Shown: piece by piece, positions 1 to 6,369 of the stretch
Position numbering within the stretch: the first letter of the stretch is position 1
How the letters are laid out: each line of letters starts with the position of its first letter
NCBI GenBank assembly: GCA_004295885.1
Contig: SEDG01000109.1
Coordinates: forward strand, 1 to 7,397
Length of the DNA: 7,397 nt
From: Pedobacter sp.
GTDB lineage: Bacteria > Bacteroidota > Bacteroidia > Sphingobacteriales > Sphingobacteriaceae
Reading direction: 5' to 3'
Translations under genes and position numbers: made by a program
Notes under the pieces: generated by a model
Databases searched by the model: none
Told to the model about the DNA's origin: nothing
What the model saw: the letters and a program-made list of their open reading frames with translations, nothing else

Positions 1-43
1 TGCGATTTCTCAACAACGAACAAATAAACAACTCCACTTTTCT

Positions 44-700
44 CTAGTCTTCGGGCATTAAAATTTCTGCAATTTCTGCAAAACCTTTTTCTGCTGCTAA
101 GTCTGCTGGTAATTTACCACCTTCCATTCTTAAGGTTACTTCAGCGCCATGTTCTAACAATAAAATAATCAATTCTATATTACCTAATTGGGCAGCAGAG
201 TGTAGCGGTGCAACTCCGGATTTCTGACAAACATTGGGATATGCACCTGCTTCCAACAACATTTTGGTAATGTTGAAATTGTTTGCTGCAACTGCAGAAT
301 GGATTGGAAAAACATTATAACCATTTTTACTGGCCACATTTACTTCGGCACCTTTAAGCACTAAAAAACGAGCAATATCTTCGTGGGCAAAATAACAAGC
401 TAAGCCTAGTGGTGTAAAGCCATCAATGGAGAATGAATTGATTTTAGCAGGGTCTTTAAAAATCAAAAGCGTTACATCATCAAATTTACCAACAGCACAA
501 GCATCAAACAAACTTAGTTCAGGTACAAATTCTGCTATGGCCTTGGCTATAGACTGCTTTTTGTAGTAGCATGCTAATAATACTGGAGAAATTTGATGCG
601 ACGTGGTCTGGTTAGCTAATTGCGGTTTTTCTGAAAGTAACGCAATAATTTCATCCAGCTGGTCATTTTCTATAAGTGATTCGAGATGCGCAATATCCAT
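44..700 (-). CDS. Ankyrin-repeat protein, 218 aa
   Basis: This is a complete reading frame with an ATG start (complement of 698-700) and a TAG stop. The protein is built almost entirely of ankyrin repeats. The clearest are near residues 93-121 (DGFTPLGLACYFAHEDIARF, then a GAEVN turn), 129-156 (PIHSAVAANN, then LLEAGAYPN), 162-189 (GVAPLHSAAQLGN, then LLLEHGAEVT) and 195-215 (GKLPADLAAEKGF). Two degenerate repeats seem to fill residues 4-70. Ankyrin repeats form helix-loop-helix stacks that bind other proteins, so a binding or scaffold role is likely, but no partner can be named. There is no signal peptide or membrane segment, so the protein is probably cytoplasmic. It is transcribed away from ftsK and has no operon partner in the window. 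The fold is certain; the function is unknown. Confidence 0.9.
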   Translation of the reverse strand: MDIAHLESLIENDQLDEIIALLSEKPQLANQTTSHQISPVLLACYYKKQSIAKAIAEFVPELSLFDACAVGKFDDVTLLIFKDPAKINSFSIDGFTPLGLACYFAHEDIARFLVLKGAEVNVASKNGYNVFPIHSAVAANNFNITKMLLEAGAYPNVCQKSGVAPLHSAAQLGNIELIILLLEHGAEVTLRMEGGKLPADLAAEKGFAEIAEILMPED

Positions 701-735
701 TTTGAAATTTAATTAAGACTAACACGTTAAATTAA

Positions 736-743
736 CAAAAATA
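736..743 (-). promoter_or_regulatory. Possible -7 box for the ankyrin gene
   Basis: The minus strand reads TATTTTTG here, which fits the Bacteroidota -7 consensus TAnnTTTG. It would place the transcription start roughly 25-30 nt before the ATG. I see no TTG at a suitable distance upstream, so support comes from one box in AT-rich DNA only. Confidence 0.35.
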
Positions 744-818
744 AATTGAGAATGTTAAATTTTAATGGCAGATTTAGTGGTTTATTGAGGATGATGAAAT
801 TTAAAATAATTGTGTTCT

Positions 819-870
819 CGCAGATAAACGCTGATTAAAAATGAACGGAGAAAAGTCGCAGCGCATAAGT
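819..870. repeat. Degenerate CGCAGAT/CGCTGATT intergenic repeat
   Basis: Related words occur close together: CGCAGAT at 819, CGCTGATT at 829 and GTCGCAGCG at 855. From memory, similar CGCAGAT...CGCTGATT runs are scattered between genes in Flavobacterium and Pedobacter genomes. Only one degenerate copy lies in this window, so the repeat status rests on recollection and not on copies seen here. Confidence 0.35.
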
Positions 871-887
871 TCTAACATAGAAAATTT

Positions 888-943
888 AAACATTAAGAAA
901 TTAGGAAGATGAAGCCTTAATGGCAATTAATTTCTCAATGTTT
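888..943. repeat. Imperfect inverted repeat, 16-bp arms
   Basis: The left arm, AAACATTAAGAAATTA (888-903), is the reverse complement of TAATTTCTCAATGTTT (928-943) with one mismatch. The 24-nt loop contains CTTAATG (916-922), which could instead pair with CATTAAG (891-897). GCCTTA (914-919) can also pair with TAAGGC (948-953). No T-run follows on either strand, so it is not an ordinary terminator. It resembles dispersed intergenic palindromes that I recall from Pedobacter-type genomes. Confidence 0.6.
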
Positions 944-996
944 GGTGTAAGGCGTTTTGCTACCTTAGTTTCTTAACAGTATCTCAGTAAACTAAA

Positions 997-1050
997 CCTG
1001 ATAGAGCCGGCAGCCCCTAATTTTTTATTAGGGCTATAGGCGAAAGCAGG
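997..1050. repeat. REP-like hairpin with symmetric internal loops
   Basis: The element folds symmetrically. CCTG (997-1000) pairs with CAGG (1047-1050), then come facing five-base loops ATAGA and GAAAG. GCC (1006-1008) pairs with GGC (1039-1041), then facing three-base loops, AG with CT, and finally GCCCTAAT (with one bulged C) pairs with ATTAGGGC around a T-rich tip near 1022-1026. The nested build suggests a selected structure such as a REP-like element. I recall similar elements between genes in this family, but no second copy is present here to prove repetition. Confidence 0.55.
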
Positions 1051-1110
1051 AGTAACACTTAAATGAAATACTGAAATTGCTTTTCAAATAACGAATAGGC
1101 GTATATTAAA

Positions 1111-1145
1111 ACAAAAAATCCTGCTCGATATGATCAAGCAGGATT
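1111..1145 (-). terminator. Intrinsic terminator-like hairpin, minus strand
   Basis: The arms AATCCTGCT (1117-1125) and AGCAGGATT (1137-1145) pair perfectly over nine bases with an 11-nt loop. Read on the minus strand, the stem runs directly into a T-run (complement of 1113-1118), as in a Rho-independent terminator. On the plus strand no T-run follows. No minus-strand gene lies between it and ftsK, so its transcript is unknown. Confidence 0.5.
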
Positions 1146-1283
1146 AACCTAAAACAAAACTATCTAAACGGAATTTATTCAGTTTCAGTTAAGACTATTG
1201 TTTTTAAAGAAAGTTTAATAACCTATAGATAATTTTTTTAAGAGGCTTGGCAAATCGAAATTATTTCTTTAAATCGTAATTGA

Positions 1284-1319
1284 TTTGTGTAGTACAAACA
1301 ACTATATATTTTATATTTG
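1284..1319 (+). promoter_or_regulatory. Putative ftsK promoter
   Basis: TATATTTG (1312-1319) matches the Bacteroidota -7 consensus TAnnTTTG exactly, and TTTG (1284-1287) could be the -33 element. The 24-nt spacing is slightly longer than the usual 17-23. Transcription would start near 1325, leaving a leader of about 20 nt before the ATG at 1344. AAGGA (1336-1340) sits only 3 nt before the ATG and is at best a weak ribosome site. Confidence 0.55.
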
Positions 1320-1343
1320 TTGATTAATAATATTTAAGGAACG

Positions 1344-3917
1344 ATGTCTGTAAAGGGGAATTCATTCAAATCAAATTCATTTAAGCAAGATAATGAACCA
1401 GCAAAAGCTGGACAAAGGCAGACAGCCACAAAAGCGCCCCGAGCTAAGGTAGACATGATGCCGTCTTTCGATTTGCAAGATGGTAGGCTTATTAAAATTA
1501 TCGGACTATTTTTTATCATTATATCCATCTATTTTTTAGTTGCATTTACTTCTTATTTGTTTACTTGGCAGGAAGACCAAAGCTATGTAATCGACTCAAA
1601 CGGAGGTTGGAGCAATCTTTTTAATACCAGTAATGAACTTAGAAACACTGCTGATGCACCAGGCATACAAAACTGGTTAGGCAAAATTGGCGCCTTATTG
1701 TCACATCAATTTATTTATGAGTGGTTTGGTGTTGCTTCATTTCTTTTCATTTTTGTCTTTTTTGTAATCGGTTATCGCCTGCTTTTTAAAGTGAAAATTT
1801 TCGCAGTAGAAAAGGTTTTGGGTTACAGCGTTTTCTTCTTATTGTTCTTGTCACTAACGTTCGGTTTCGGGCATTCATTTTTTGCCGAAACGCCTCATTT
1901 TTTAGAGGGAGAAATTGGTTTCTGGAGTAACAAACTATTAGTTGCGCAGATTGGTCAAGCAGGTGTTGGTGGCTTAATTGTGTTTTTGGGTTTAACCATT
2001 TTGATTATAGCTTATAACATCGATTTCAAAATTCCTGAGAGAAAGAAGGAGGTGTTTTTGGACAACGAAGTAGATGATTATGTAAACGACATTAGAGCAG
2101 AAAACGAAAGAAACAAGGAGGTTGAAGAACCAATTGGGTCAGTTGAGTTTAGTGTGAATGACAAATTTAAGAATGAACCTAAAAAAGAACAAAACATTGT
2201 ATTAACGCCGAGTCGTTTTGAAAATAAAGAAGAAACTTTAGATGATATCATTGCTGCCCCTTTAGCTACCAATGTGATGTTAACGCCAACTGTTAGCGCT
2301 GCTGCGGCTGCTACGCCATTAGAAGTTGCCCCAGAACCAGCTTTTACGGTACAGAAAAGCGAAGATGAAGCCAAGGCTGAAGGATTAGTTGAGCAGTTCG
2401 GAAATTACGATGAGAAGTTAGATTTATCCGGCTATCAATATCCAAACTTAGATTTATTAGAAAATTACGGCTCTAACAAAATTTCTGTAAATGCAGAAGA
2501 GTTAGAAGCTAATAAAAATAAAATTGTAGAGACCTTAAACCACTACAATATTGAAATTGATAAGATTAAAGCTACAATTGGTCCAACGGTGACTTTGTAT
2601 GAGATTATTCCAGCTCCAGGAGTTCGTATCTCGAAAATTAAAAACTTGGAGGATGATATTGCGTTAAGTTTAGCCGCTTTGGGTATTCGTATCATTGCAC
2701 CAATGCCTGGTAAGGGAACTATTGGTATTGAGGTACCAAATCAGCATCCAGAAATGGTATCGATGCGAAGTATTTTGAATACCGAAAAATGGGCAACCAA
2801 TACGATGGATTTACCAATTGCCTTGGGAAAAACCATCAGTAATGAAGTGTTTATCGCAGATTTAGCGAAGATGCCTCACTTGCTTGTAGCTGGAGCAACT
2901 GGTCAAGGTAAATCTGTAGGTATTAATGCAATTCTGGTTTCCCTGCTGTTTAAAAAACATCCAGCACAGCTGAAGTTTGTTTTGGTTGACCCGAAAAAAG
3001 TAGAGTTAACCTTGTTTAATAGGATTGAAAGACACTTTTTAGCGAAACTGCCAGGGGAAGCTGATGCGATTATTACTGATACCAAAAAAGTAGTAAACAC
3101 TTTAAATTCATTGTGTATTGAGATGGATCAGCGTTATGATTTATTGAAAGATGCACAAGTAAGGAACTTAAAGGAATACAACGATAAATTCATCAAACGT
3201 AAATTAAGTCCGAATAATGGACACCGTTTTTTACCTTTCATTGTTCTAGTGGTGGATGAGTTTGCCGATTTGATGATGACGGCTGGTAAAGAAGTAGAGG
3301 CGCCAATTGCTCGTTTGGCTCAATTAGCTCGTGCCATTGGTATCCACTTGGTTTTAGCAACACAAAGGCCTTCGGTAAATATTATTACAGGTACAATTAA
3401 AGCGAATTTCCCTGCTAGGTTGGCGTTTAGGGTGTTATCGAAAATAGATTCACGGACTATTTTAGATAGCGGTGGTGCAGACCAATTAATTGGTAGGGGA
3501 GATATGCTATTATCTACCGGAAGCGACTTAATAAGGCTACAGTGTGCTTTCGTTGATACACCAGAAGTAGACCGTATTTCTGAATTTATTGGCAACCAAA
3601 GGGGATATCCTGATGCCTATCAATTACCTGAATACATAGATGAAACAGCAGAACAGAACAAAGCAGATTTCGACCCAGATGATAGAGATCCATTGTTTGA
3701 AGAGGCTGCACAGCTGATAGTTACCCATCAGCAAGGTTCTACATCCCTAATTCAACGTAAAATGAAATTAGGTTATAATAGGGCAGGTAGAATCATCGAC
3801 CAATTAGAGGCAGCAGGAGTTGTTGGTCCGTTTGAAGGGAGTAAGGCTAGAGAAGTTTTATTGCCAGACCAATATGCTTTGGAACAGTTCTTGAATAACC
3901 TAAATAATAAACAATAG
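1344..3917 (+). CDS. ftsK: FtsK/SpoIIIE-type DNA translocase, 857 aa
   Basis: FtsK is a membrane-anchored ATPase at the division septum that pumps chromosomal DNA and helps resolve and segregate sister chromosomes. The N-terminus has a basic cytoplasmic tail, then about four membrane segments near residues 51-73, 126-148, 158-178 and 208-225. A charged, low-complexity linker (about 230-345) includes an alanine-rich patch near 319-323. The motor follows: an alpha-type region (about 375-500), Walker A GATGQGKS (517-524) and Walker B IVLVVDEFADLM (633-644), then the conserved LATQRPSVNIITGTIKANFP (671-690). The C-terminal winged-helix gamma domain (about 783-845, with QRKMKLGYNRAGRIIDQLEA) is the part that reads polar guide sequences in other FtsK proteins. 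The length is typical for Bacteroidota, and the linker is shorter than in E. coli. The ATG start puts the whole basic tail in frame behind a promoter. lolA follows after 57 bp and is probably co-transcribed. Confidence 0.97.
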   Translation: MSVKGNSFKSNSFKQDNEPAKAGQRQTATKAPRAKVDMMPSFDLQDGRLIKIIGLFFIIISIYFLVAFTSYLFTWQEDQSYVIDSNGGWSNLFNTSNELRNTADAPGIQNWLGKIGALLSHQFIYEWFGVASFLFIFVFFVIGYRLLFKVKIFAVEKVLGYSVFFLLFLSLTFGFGHSFFAETPHFLEGEIGFWSNKLLVAQIGQAGVGGLIVFLGLTILIIAYNIDFKIPERKKEVFLDNEVDDYVNDIRAENERNKEVEEPIGSVEFSVNDKFKNEPKKEQNIVLTPSRFENKEETLDDIIAAPLATNVMLTPTVSAAAAATPLEVAPEPAFTVQKSEDEAKAEGLVEQFGNYDEKLDLSGYQYPNLDLLENYGSNKISVNAEELEANKNKIVETLNHYNIEIDKIKATIGPTVTLYEIIPAPGVRISKIKNLEDDIALSLAALGIRIIAPMPGKGTIGIEVPNQHPEMVSMRSILNTEKWATNTMDLPIALGKTISNEVFIADLAKMPHLLVAGATGQGKSVGINAILVSLLFKKHPAQLKFVLVDPKKVELTLFNRIERHFLAKLPGEADAIITDTKKVVNTLNSLCIEMDQRYDLLKDAQVRNLKEYNDKFIKRKLSPNNGHRFLPFIVLVVDEFADLMMTAGKEVEAPIARLAQLARAIGIHLVLATQRPSVNIITGTIKANFPARLAFRVLSKIDSRTILDSGGADQLIGRGDMLLSTGSDLIRLQCAFVDTPEVDRISEFIGNQRGYPDAYQLPEYIDETAEQNKADFDPDDRDPLFEEAAQLIVTHQQGSTSLIQRKMKLGYNRAGRIIDQLEAAGVVGPFEGSKAREVLLPDQYALEQFLNNLNNKQ

Positions 3918-3974
3918 ATTTAACGTTTTGCTAGCCAGTACAGAGAGTTGTTAGCAGAGATAATTAAAAAACAG

Positions 3975-4625
3975 ATGAAAAAAATAATATTAGCATTAAT
4001 TGTAGTTGGCTCATTAGGTTTAACTGCAAATGCACAAACAGATGCGAAAGCAAAAGCGATTTTAGCCGAGGTAAGTAAAAAATATCGTACTTATGATGTT
4101 GTTAAAACAGATTTCACGTTTACATTAAACAATGCTCAAGCTAAAGTAAAAGAAACACAACAAGGAACTTTATATGTTAAGGCAAAATCTAACAAATATA
4201 AAGTTGCAATGACTAACCAAGACTTAATTAGCGATGGTAAAGTACAATGGACTTATTTGAAAAATGATAAAGAGGTTCAAATTTCTAACGTTGATAATAG
4301 CAGTGATGCGATTAACCCAGCGAAGATTTTTACCATTTATGAAAAAGGATTTAAATATTTGTATACAGGCGAAAGTAAAGTAGGTGCAAAAACTTATCAG
4401 ATGATAGATTTGTCTCCAACTGATGCCAAAAAGACAGTATTCAAAGTTCGTTTAAGTATTGATAAAGCTACTAAGCAAATCGCTAATGTTGTTATCTTCG
4501 AGAAAAACGGAAATACTTATACTTATAACGTTAAAACTTTTACACCAAACGCAAAGGTTCCAGAAACAACTTTCGCTTTTGATGCCAAAAAATATCCTGG
4601 CGTTGAAGTGGTGGACTTAAGATAA
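3975..4625 (+). CDS. lolA: LolA-type outer-membrane lipoprotein carrier, 216 aa
   Basis: LolA is the periplasmic chaperone that carries lipoproteins from the inner-membrane Lol exporter to the outer membrane. The protein opens with a clear signal peptide, MKKIILALIVVGSLGLTANA, with probable signal peptidase I cleavage before Q21. The rest has the LolA-like alternating beta-strand pattern, including TDFTFTLNN (45-53), QQGTLYVKAKSNKYKVAM (62-79), SDGKVQWTYLKNDKEVQIS (86-104) and PAKIFTIYEKGFKYLY (115-130). The frame stays open upstream to a TTG at 3948, but the ATG at 3975 starts exactly at the signal peptide and is preferred. The gene is 57 bp after ftsK, with no clear promoter between them and a strong terminator after it, so a two-gene transcript is likely. 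Sequence similarity in this family is low, so the call rests on general pattern and position beside ftsK. Confidence 0.88.
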   Translation: MKKIILALIVVGSLGLTANAQTDAKAKAILAEVSKKYRTYDVVKTDFTFTLNNAQAKVKETQQGTLYVKAKSNKYKVAMTNQDLISDGKVQWTYLKNDKEVQISNVDNSSDAINPAKIFTIYEKGFKYLYTGESKVGAKTYQMIDLSPTDAKKTVFKVRLSIDKATKQIANVVIFEKNGNTYTYNVKTFTPNAKVPETTFAFDAKKYPGVEVVDLR

Positions 4626-4645
4626 TTTTAATTCAATTACATGTT

Positions 4646-4684
4646 AAAAGGTTTGGACAATTGTTCAAACCTTTTTTGTTTTAA
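4646..4684 (+). terminator. Rho-independent terminator after lolA
   Basis: AAAAGGTTTGGACAA (4646-4660) pairs with TTGTTCAAACCTTTT (4661-4675); the only imperfection becomes a G-U pair in RNA. The stem is followed by a T-rich tail (TTTTTTGTTTT). It lies 20 bp past the lolA stop and should end the ftsK-lolA transcript. An A-run on the left side means it may also work on the other strand. Confidence 0.88.
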
Positions 4685-4716
4685 GTGTTTTTTAAGTATT
4701 ATTGCTTAGTTGAATT

Positions 4717-4740
4717 GTCATGCTGAGCTTGTCGAAGCAT
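4717..4740. repeat. Short palindromic intergenic repeat (GTCATGCTGAG type)
   Basis: The sequence begins GTCATGCTGAGC and ends GTCGAAGCAT. ATGCT (4720-4724) pairs with AGCAT (4736-4740), or alternatively GCTT (4727-4730) pairs with AAGC (4735-4738) around GTCG. I recognise this word as one found repeatedly between genes in Bacteroidota such as Pedobacter; that is memory, and only one copy is present here. It ends 17 bp before the start codon of the next gene. Confidence 0.6.
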
Positions 4741-4757
4741 CTCTATAATAAAGCATA

Positions 4758-5522
4758 TTGAAAATCACTTTTTTAGGTACAGGTACTTCGCAGGGCATTC
4801 CGGTAATTGGATGTGGCTGTGCCGTATGCCAATCCACCGATAAGAGGAATAATAGATTAAGGGTTTCGGTATTGGTAGAAACTGAAGATAAAACAATCGT
4901 TATAGATAGTGGTCCAGATTTTAGGTATCAGATGATCAGGGCAAAGGTAAATGACTTGGATGCAATTATTTATACCCACGAGCATAAGGATCACGTTGCA
5001 GGTTTAGACGACATTAGACCTTATAATTATTTGCTTAAAAAATTAATAGATATTTATGCAACAATAAGGGTACAGGATGCTTTGCGAAGAGAATTCTCTT
5101 ACATTTTTGAGGACACTAAATATTTCGGCTTGCCACAAATCAAATTACACACGGTGGATATGCAACCATTTTTAATAGGAGAAACTATAATTATTCCGAT
5201 TGAAGTGATGCACCATAAACTGCCAGTTTTGGGCTATAGATTTGGTGATTTTACTTACATAACCGATGCCAAGACTATCTCTGATGAATCATTAGAAAAA
5301 ATAAAAGGTAGCAAAATTTTAGTGATCAATGCCTTGCAAAAAGAAGGCCATATCTCTCATTTTACTTTAGATGAAGCAATAGCCTTTGCAAATAAAGCAG
5401 GTGCCGAGACAACGTATTTTACGCACATGAGCCATAATTTAGGTTTGCATGCTGATATTGAAAAAGAATTGCCGTCGCATATTAAATTGGCGTATGATGG
5501 GTTGAGTTTTGAAGTAGAATGA
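4758..5522 (+). CDS. MBL-fold metallo-hydrolase, PhnP-like, 254 aa
   Basis: This is a metal-dependent hydrolase of the metallo-beta-lactamase fold, in the COG1235/PhnP-type branch, whose known member PhnP is a cyclic phosphodiesterase. The N-terminus reads KITFLGTGTSQGIPVIGCGC, followed by AVC. Cys19, Cys21 and Cys24 form the CxCxxC cluster that in PhnP helps hold a structural zinc. The metal-binding HxHxDH motif is THEHKDH (His74, His76, Asp78, His79). Further likely ligands are a histidine in MHHKLP (152-153), Asp170 in TYITDAK and His223 in YFTHMSHNLGLH. It is probably cytoplasmic. The start is unusual: an in-frame TAA at 4749-4751 leaves only TTG (4758) or ATA before the conserved N-terminus, so TTG is chosen. 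No phn genes are nearby, so the substrate cannot be fixed; a PhnP-like phosphodiesterase is only one possibility. Confidence 0.9.
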   Translation: MKITFLGTGTSQGIPVIGCGCAVCQSTDKRNNRLRVSVLVETEDKTIVIDSGPDFRYQMIRAKVNDLDAIIYTHEHKDHVAGLDDIRPYNYLLKKLIDIYATIRVQDALRREFSYIFEDTKYFGLPQIKLHTVDMQPFLIGETIIIPIEVMHHKLPVLGYRFGDFTYITDAKTISDESLEKIKGSKILVINALQKEGHISHFTLDEAIAFANKAGAETTYFTHMSHNLGLHADIEKELPSHIKLAYDGLSFEVE

Positions 5523-5530
5523 TATATTTG
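5502..5530 (+). promoter_or_regulatory. Promoter of the tRNA-Leu gene
   Basis: TTG (5502-5504), an 18-nt spacer and TATATTTG (5523-5530) match the Bacteroidota promoter pattern TTG-N17-23-TAnnTTTG without mismatch. Transcription should start near 5537, just before the mature tRNA end at 5541. The -33 element lies inside the last codons of the upstream hydrolase gene, and the -7 box begins right after its TGA. Confidence 0.75.
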
Positions 5531-5540
5531 CAAACCGTTT

Positions 5541-5624
5541 ATCCAGGTGGCGAAATTGGTAGACGCACCAGCTTGAGGGGCTGGCGCCCTTACGGGTGTG
5601 GGAGTTCGAATCTCCTCTTGGATA
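5541..5624 (+). tRNA. tRNA-Leu, anticodon GAG
   Basis: The 84-nt sequence folds as a class II tRNA. The acceptor stem is ATCCAGG with CTTGGAT (one G-U pair), followed by discriminator A. The D-stem is GCG/CGC with a GG-containing loop. The anticodon stem is CCAGC/GCTGG around TTGAGGG, with anticodon GAG at 5575-5577, reading CUC and CUU leucine codons. The variable arm is long (about 5585-5599), with CCC-TTAC-GGG, as expected for tRNA-Leu. The T-arm is GGGAG-TTCGAAT-CTCCT. CCA is not encoded and must be added afterwards. The first acceptor pair is A-U, not the common G-C. Confidence 0.97.
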
Positions 5625-5633
5625 CATAACTTA

Positions 5634-5671
5634 AAAGGTCTAATAATGAAATTATTAGACCTTTATTATTT
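5634..5671 (+). terminator. Terminator hairpin after tRNA-Leu
   Basis: AAAGGTCTAATAAT (5634-5647) and ATTATTAGACCTTT (5651-5664) pair perfectly over 14 bases around a GAA loop. It begins 9 nt after the tRNA. The tail after the stem (ATTATTT) is only moderately T-rich. The DUF2200 gene arrives from the other side and stops at 5684, so the hairpin may serve both convergent genes. Confidence 0.75.
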
Positions 5672-5683
5672 GGCATTAAAACC

Positions 5684-6049
5684 TTAGGAACCCCTCAATA
5701 TTTTTTCCATCTTTCTTCCTTTTGCCAACTCATCCACCAATTTATCAAGATAACGTACCTGTTGGGTTAAGGGATTTTCGATATCTTCTATGCGGTAGCC
5801 ACAAATTAATCCATTGATTAAAGGCGCATTAGGGTTTAGCTTAGCTTCTTGAAAAAAGGTTTCAAAAGTTGCTTTTTTGTCTATTAGTTCTTGAAGTTTT
5901 TGATCATCAAAGCCTGTTAACCATTCAATGACTTGATGCAATTCTTCCTTTGTTCTGCCTATCTTCTCTACTTTTGAGATGTACATTGGATAGACTGAGG
6001 AAAAGGTCATGTTAGCCATTCGTTGATTGTGTATATCAGAAGTATTCAT
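5684..6049 (-). CDS. DUF2200 family protein, 121 aa
   Basis: This complete small protein has an ATG at the complement of 6047-6049 and a TAA stop. It matches the DUF2200 family pattern along its length: MTFSSVYPMYISKVEKIGRT (14-33), EWLTGFD (42-48), TFETFFQEA (61-69), LNPNAPLINGLICGYRIEDI (71-90), then the charged stretch VRYLDKLVDELAKGRKMEKI (98-117). The family is about 120 aa long and has no established function that I know. There is no signal peptide or membrane segment, so it is probably cytoplasmic. Met11 or Met14 could be alternative starts, but family members have about a dozen residues before the MxFxxVYP motif, which favours the first ATG. It is convergent with the tRNA gene and stands alone. 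Confidence 0.9.
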   Translation of the reverse strand: MNTSDIHNQRMANMTFSSVYPMYISKVEKIGRTKEELHQVIEWLTGFDDQKLQELIDKKATFETFFQEAKLNPNAPLINGLICGYRIEDIENPLTQQVRYLDKLVDELAKGRKMEKILRGS

Positions 6050-6083
6050 GTCTCGTGCTTTTTGGTTTCTTAAAATTACTAAC

Positions 6084-6091
6084 CAAAGATA
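6084..6091 (-). promoter_or_regulatory. Possible -7 box for the DUF2200 gene
   Basis: The minus strand reads TATCTTTG, an exact match to TAnnTTTG. It lies about 35 bp before the ATG and predicts a leader of about 27 nt. No TTG sits at the usual distance upstream. CTAACCAA (6079-6086) and TTGGTTAG (6115-6122) form a perfect 8-bp inverted repeat, one arm of which overlaps this box. Confidence 0.45.
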
Positions 6092-6369
6092 GTTTGAAAT
6101 TTCTAAAAATTATATTGGTTAGAAATAACAAACGCCCAATCTTTATCCAATTTTTCTTGCTAAAGAACTCAATTATAATATCATAAAACAAACTTTGTTT
6201 TTTCAGAATTAGTTTGATGACCTATACTTTCCTTCTATTTATAGTATGAGATTGCTATAACCGTTTAACCATCCGCTTTTTCTAAGGATAATCCATTAAA
6301 GGCAAGTTAATCCTTAGCTAATCTCCCCTTAGGTATAATGGCATTCCTAGTCGTATCTTCTTCCTAGCT

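Larger units (their letters stand above)
701..1343. other. Gene-free stretch with clustered palindromic elements
   Basis: No convincing coding frame was found on either strand. The stretch separates the divergent ankyrin and ftsK genes. In order it holds a CGCAGAT-type repeat remnant (819-870), a long imperfect inverted repeat (888-943), a hairpin with symmetric internal loops (997-1050), a minus-strand terminator-like hairpin (1111-1145) and the putative ftsK promoter (1284-1319). Four stem-forming or repeat-like elements side by side suggest that intergenic repeats accumulated here. Confidence 0.7.

Noticed and set aside
1334..3595. Open frames on the strand opposite ftsK (four of about 60-100 codons)
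   Set aside because: They lie wholly inside or over the ftsK coding region, lack recognisable protein features and are explained as reverse-strand shadows.
3948..3974. Upstream TTG start for lolA adding nine residues
   Set aside because: The extension would precede an ideal signal peptide beginning at the ATG at 3975, so the internal ATG is the likely start.
4744..4751. TATAAT-like box before the hydrolase gene
   Set aside because: Bacteroidota promoters use TAnnTTTG, and the box lies about 10 bp from the start codon with no matching upstream element.
5439..5627. Minus-strand open frame across the hydrolase end and the tRNA
   Set aside because: It runs through the tRNA-Leu gene and its promoter; part of its apparent protein is just translated tRNA sequence.
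6185..6203. Terminator at AAAACAAA-C-TTTGTTTT
   Set aside because: The stem is almost pure A-T with one G-C pair per arm and no upstream plus-strand gene ends here; likely chance in AT-rich DNA.
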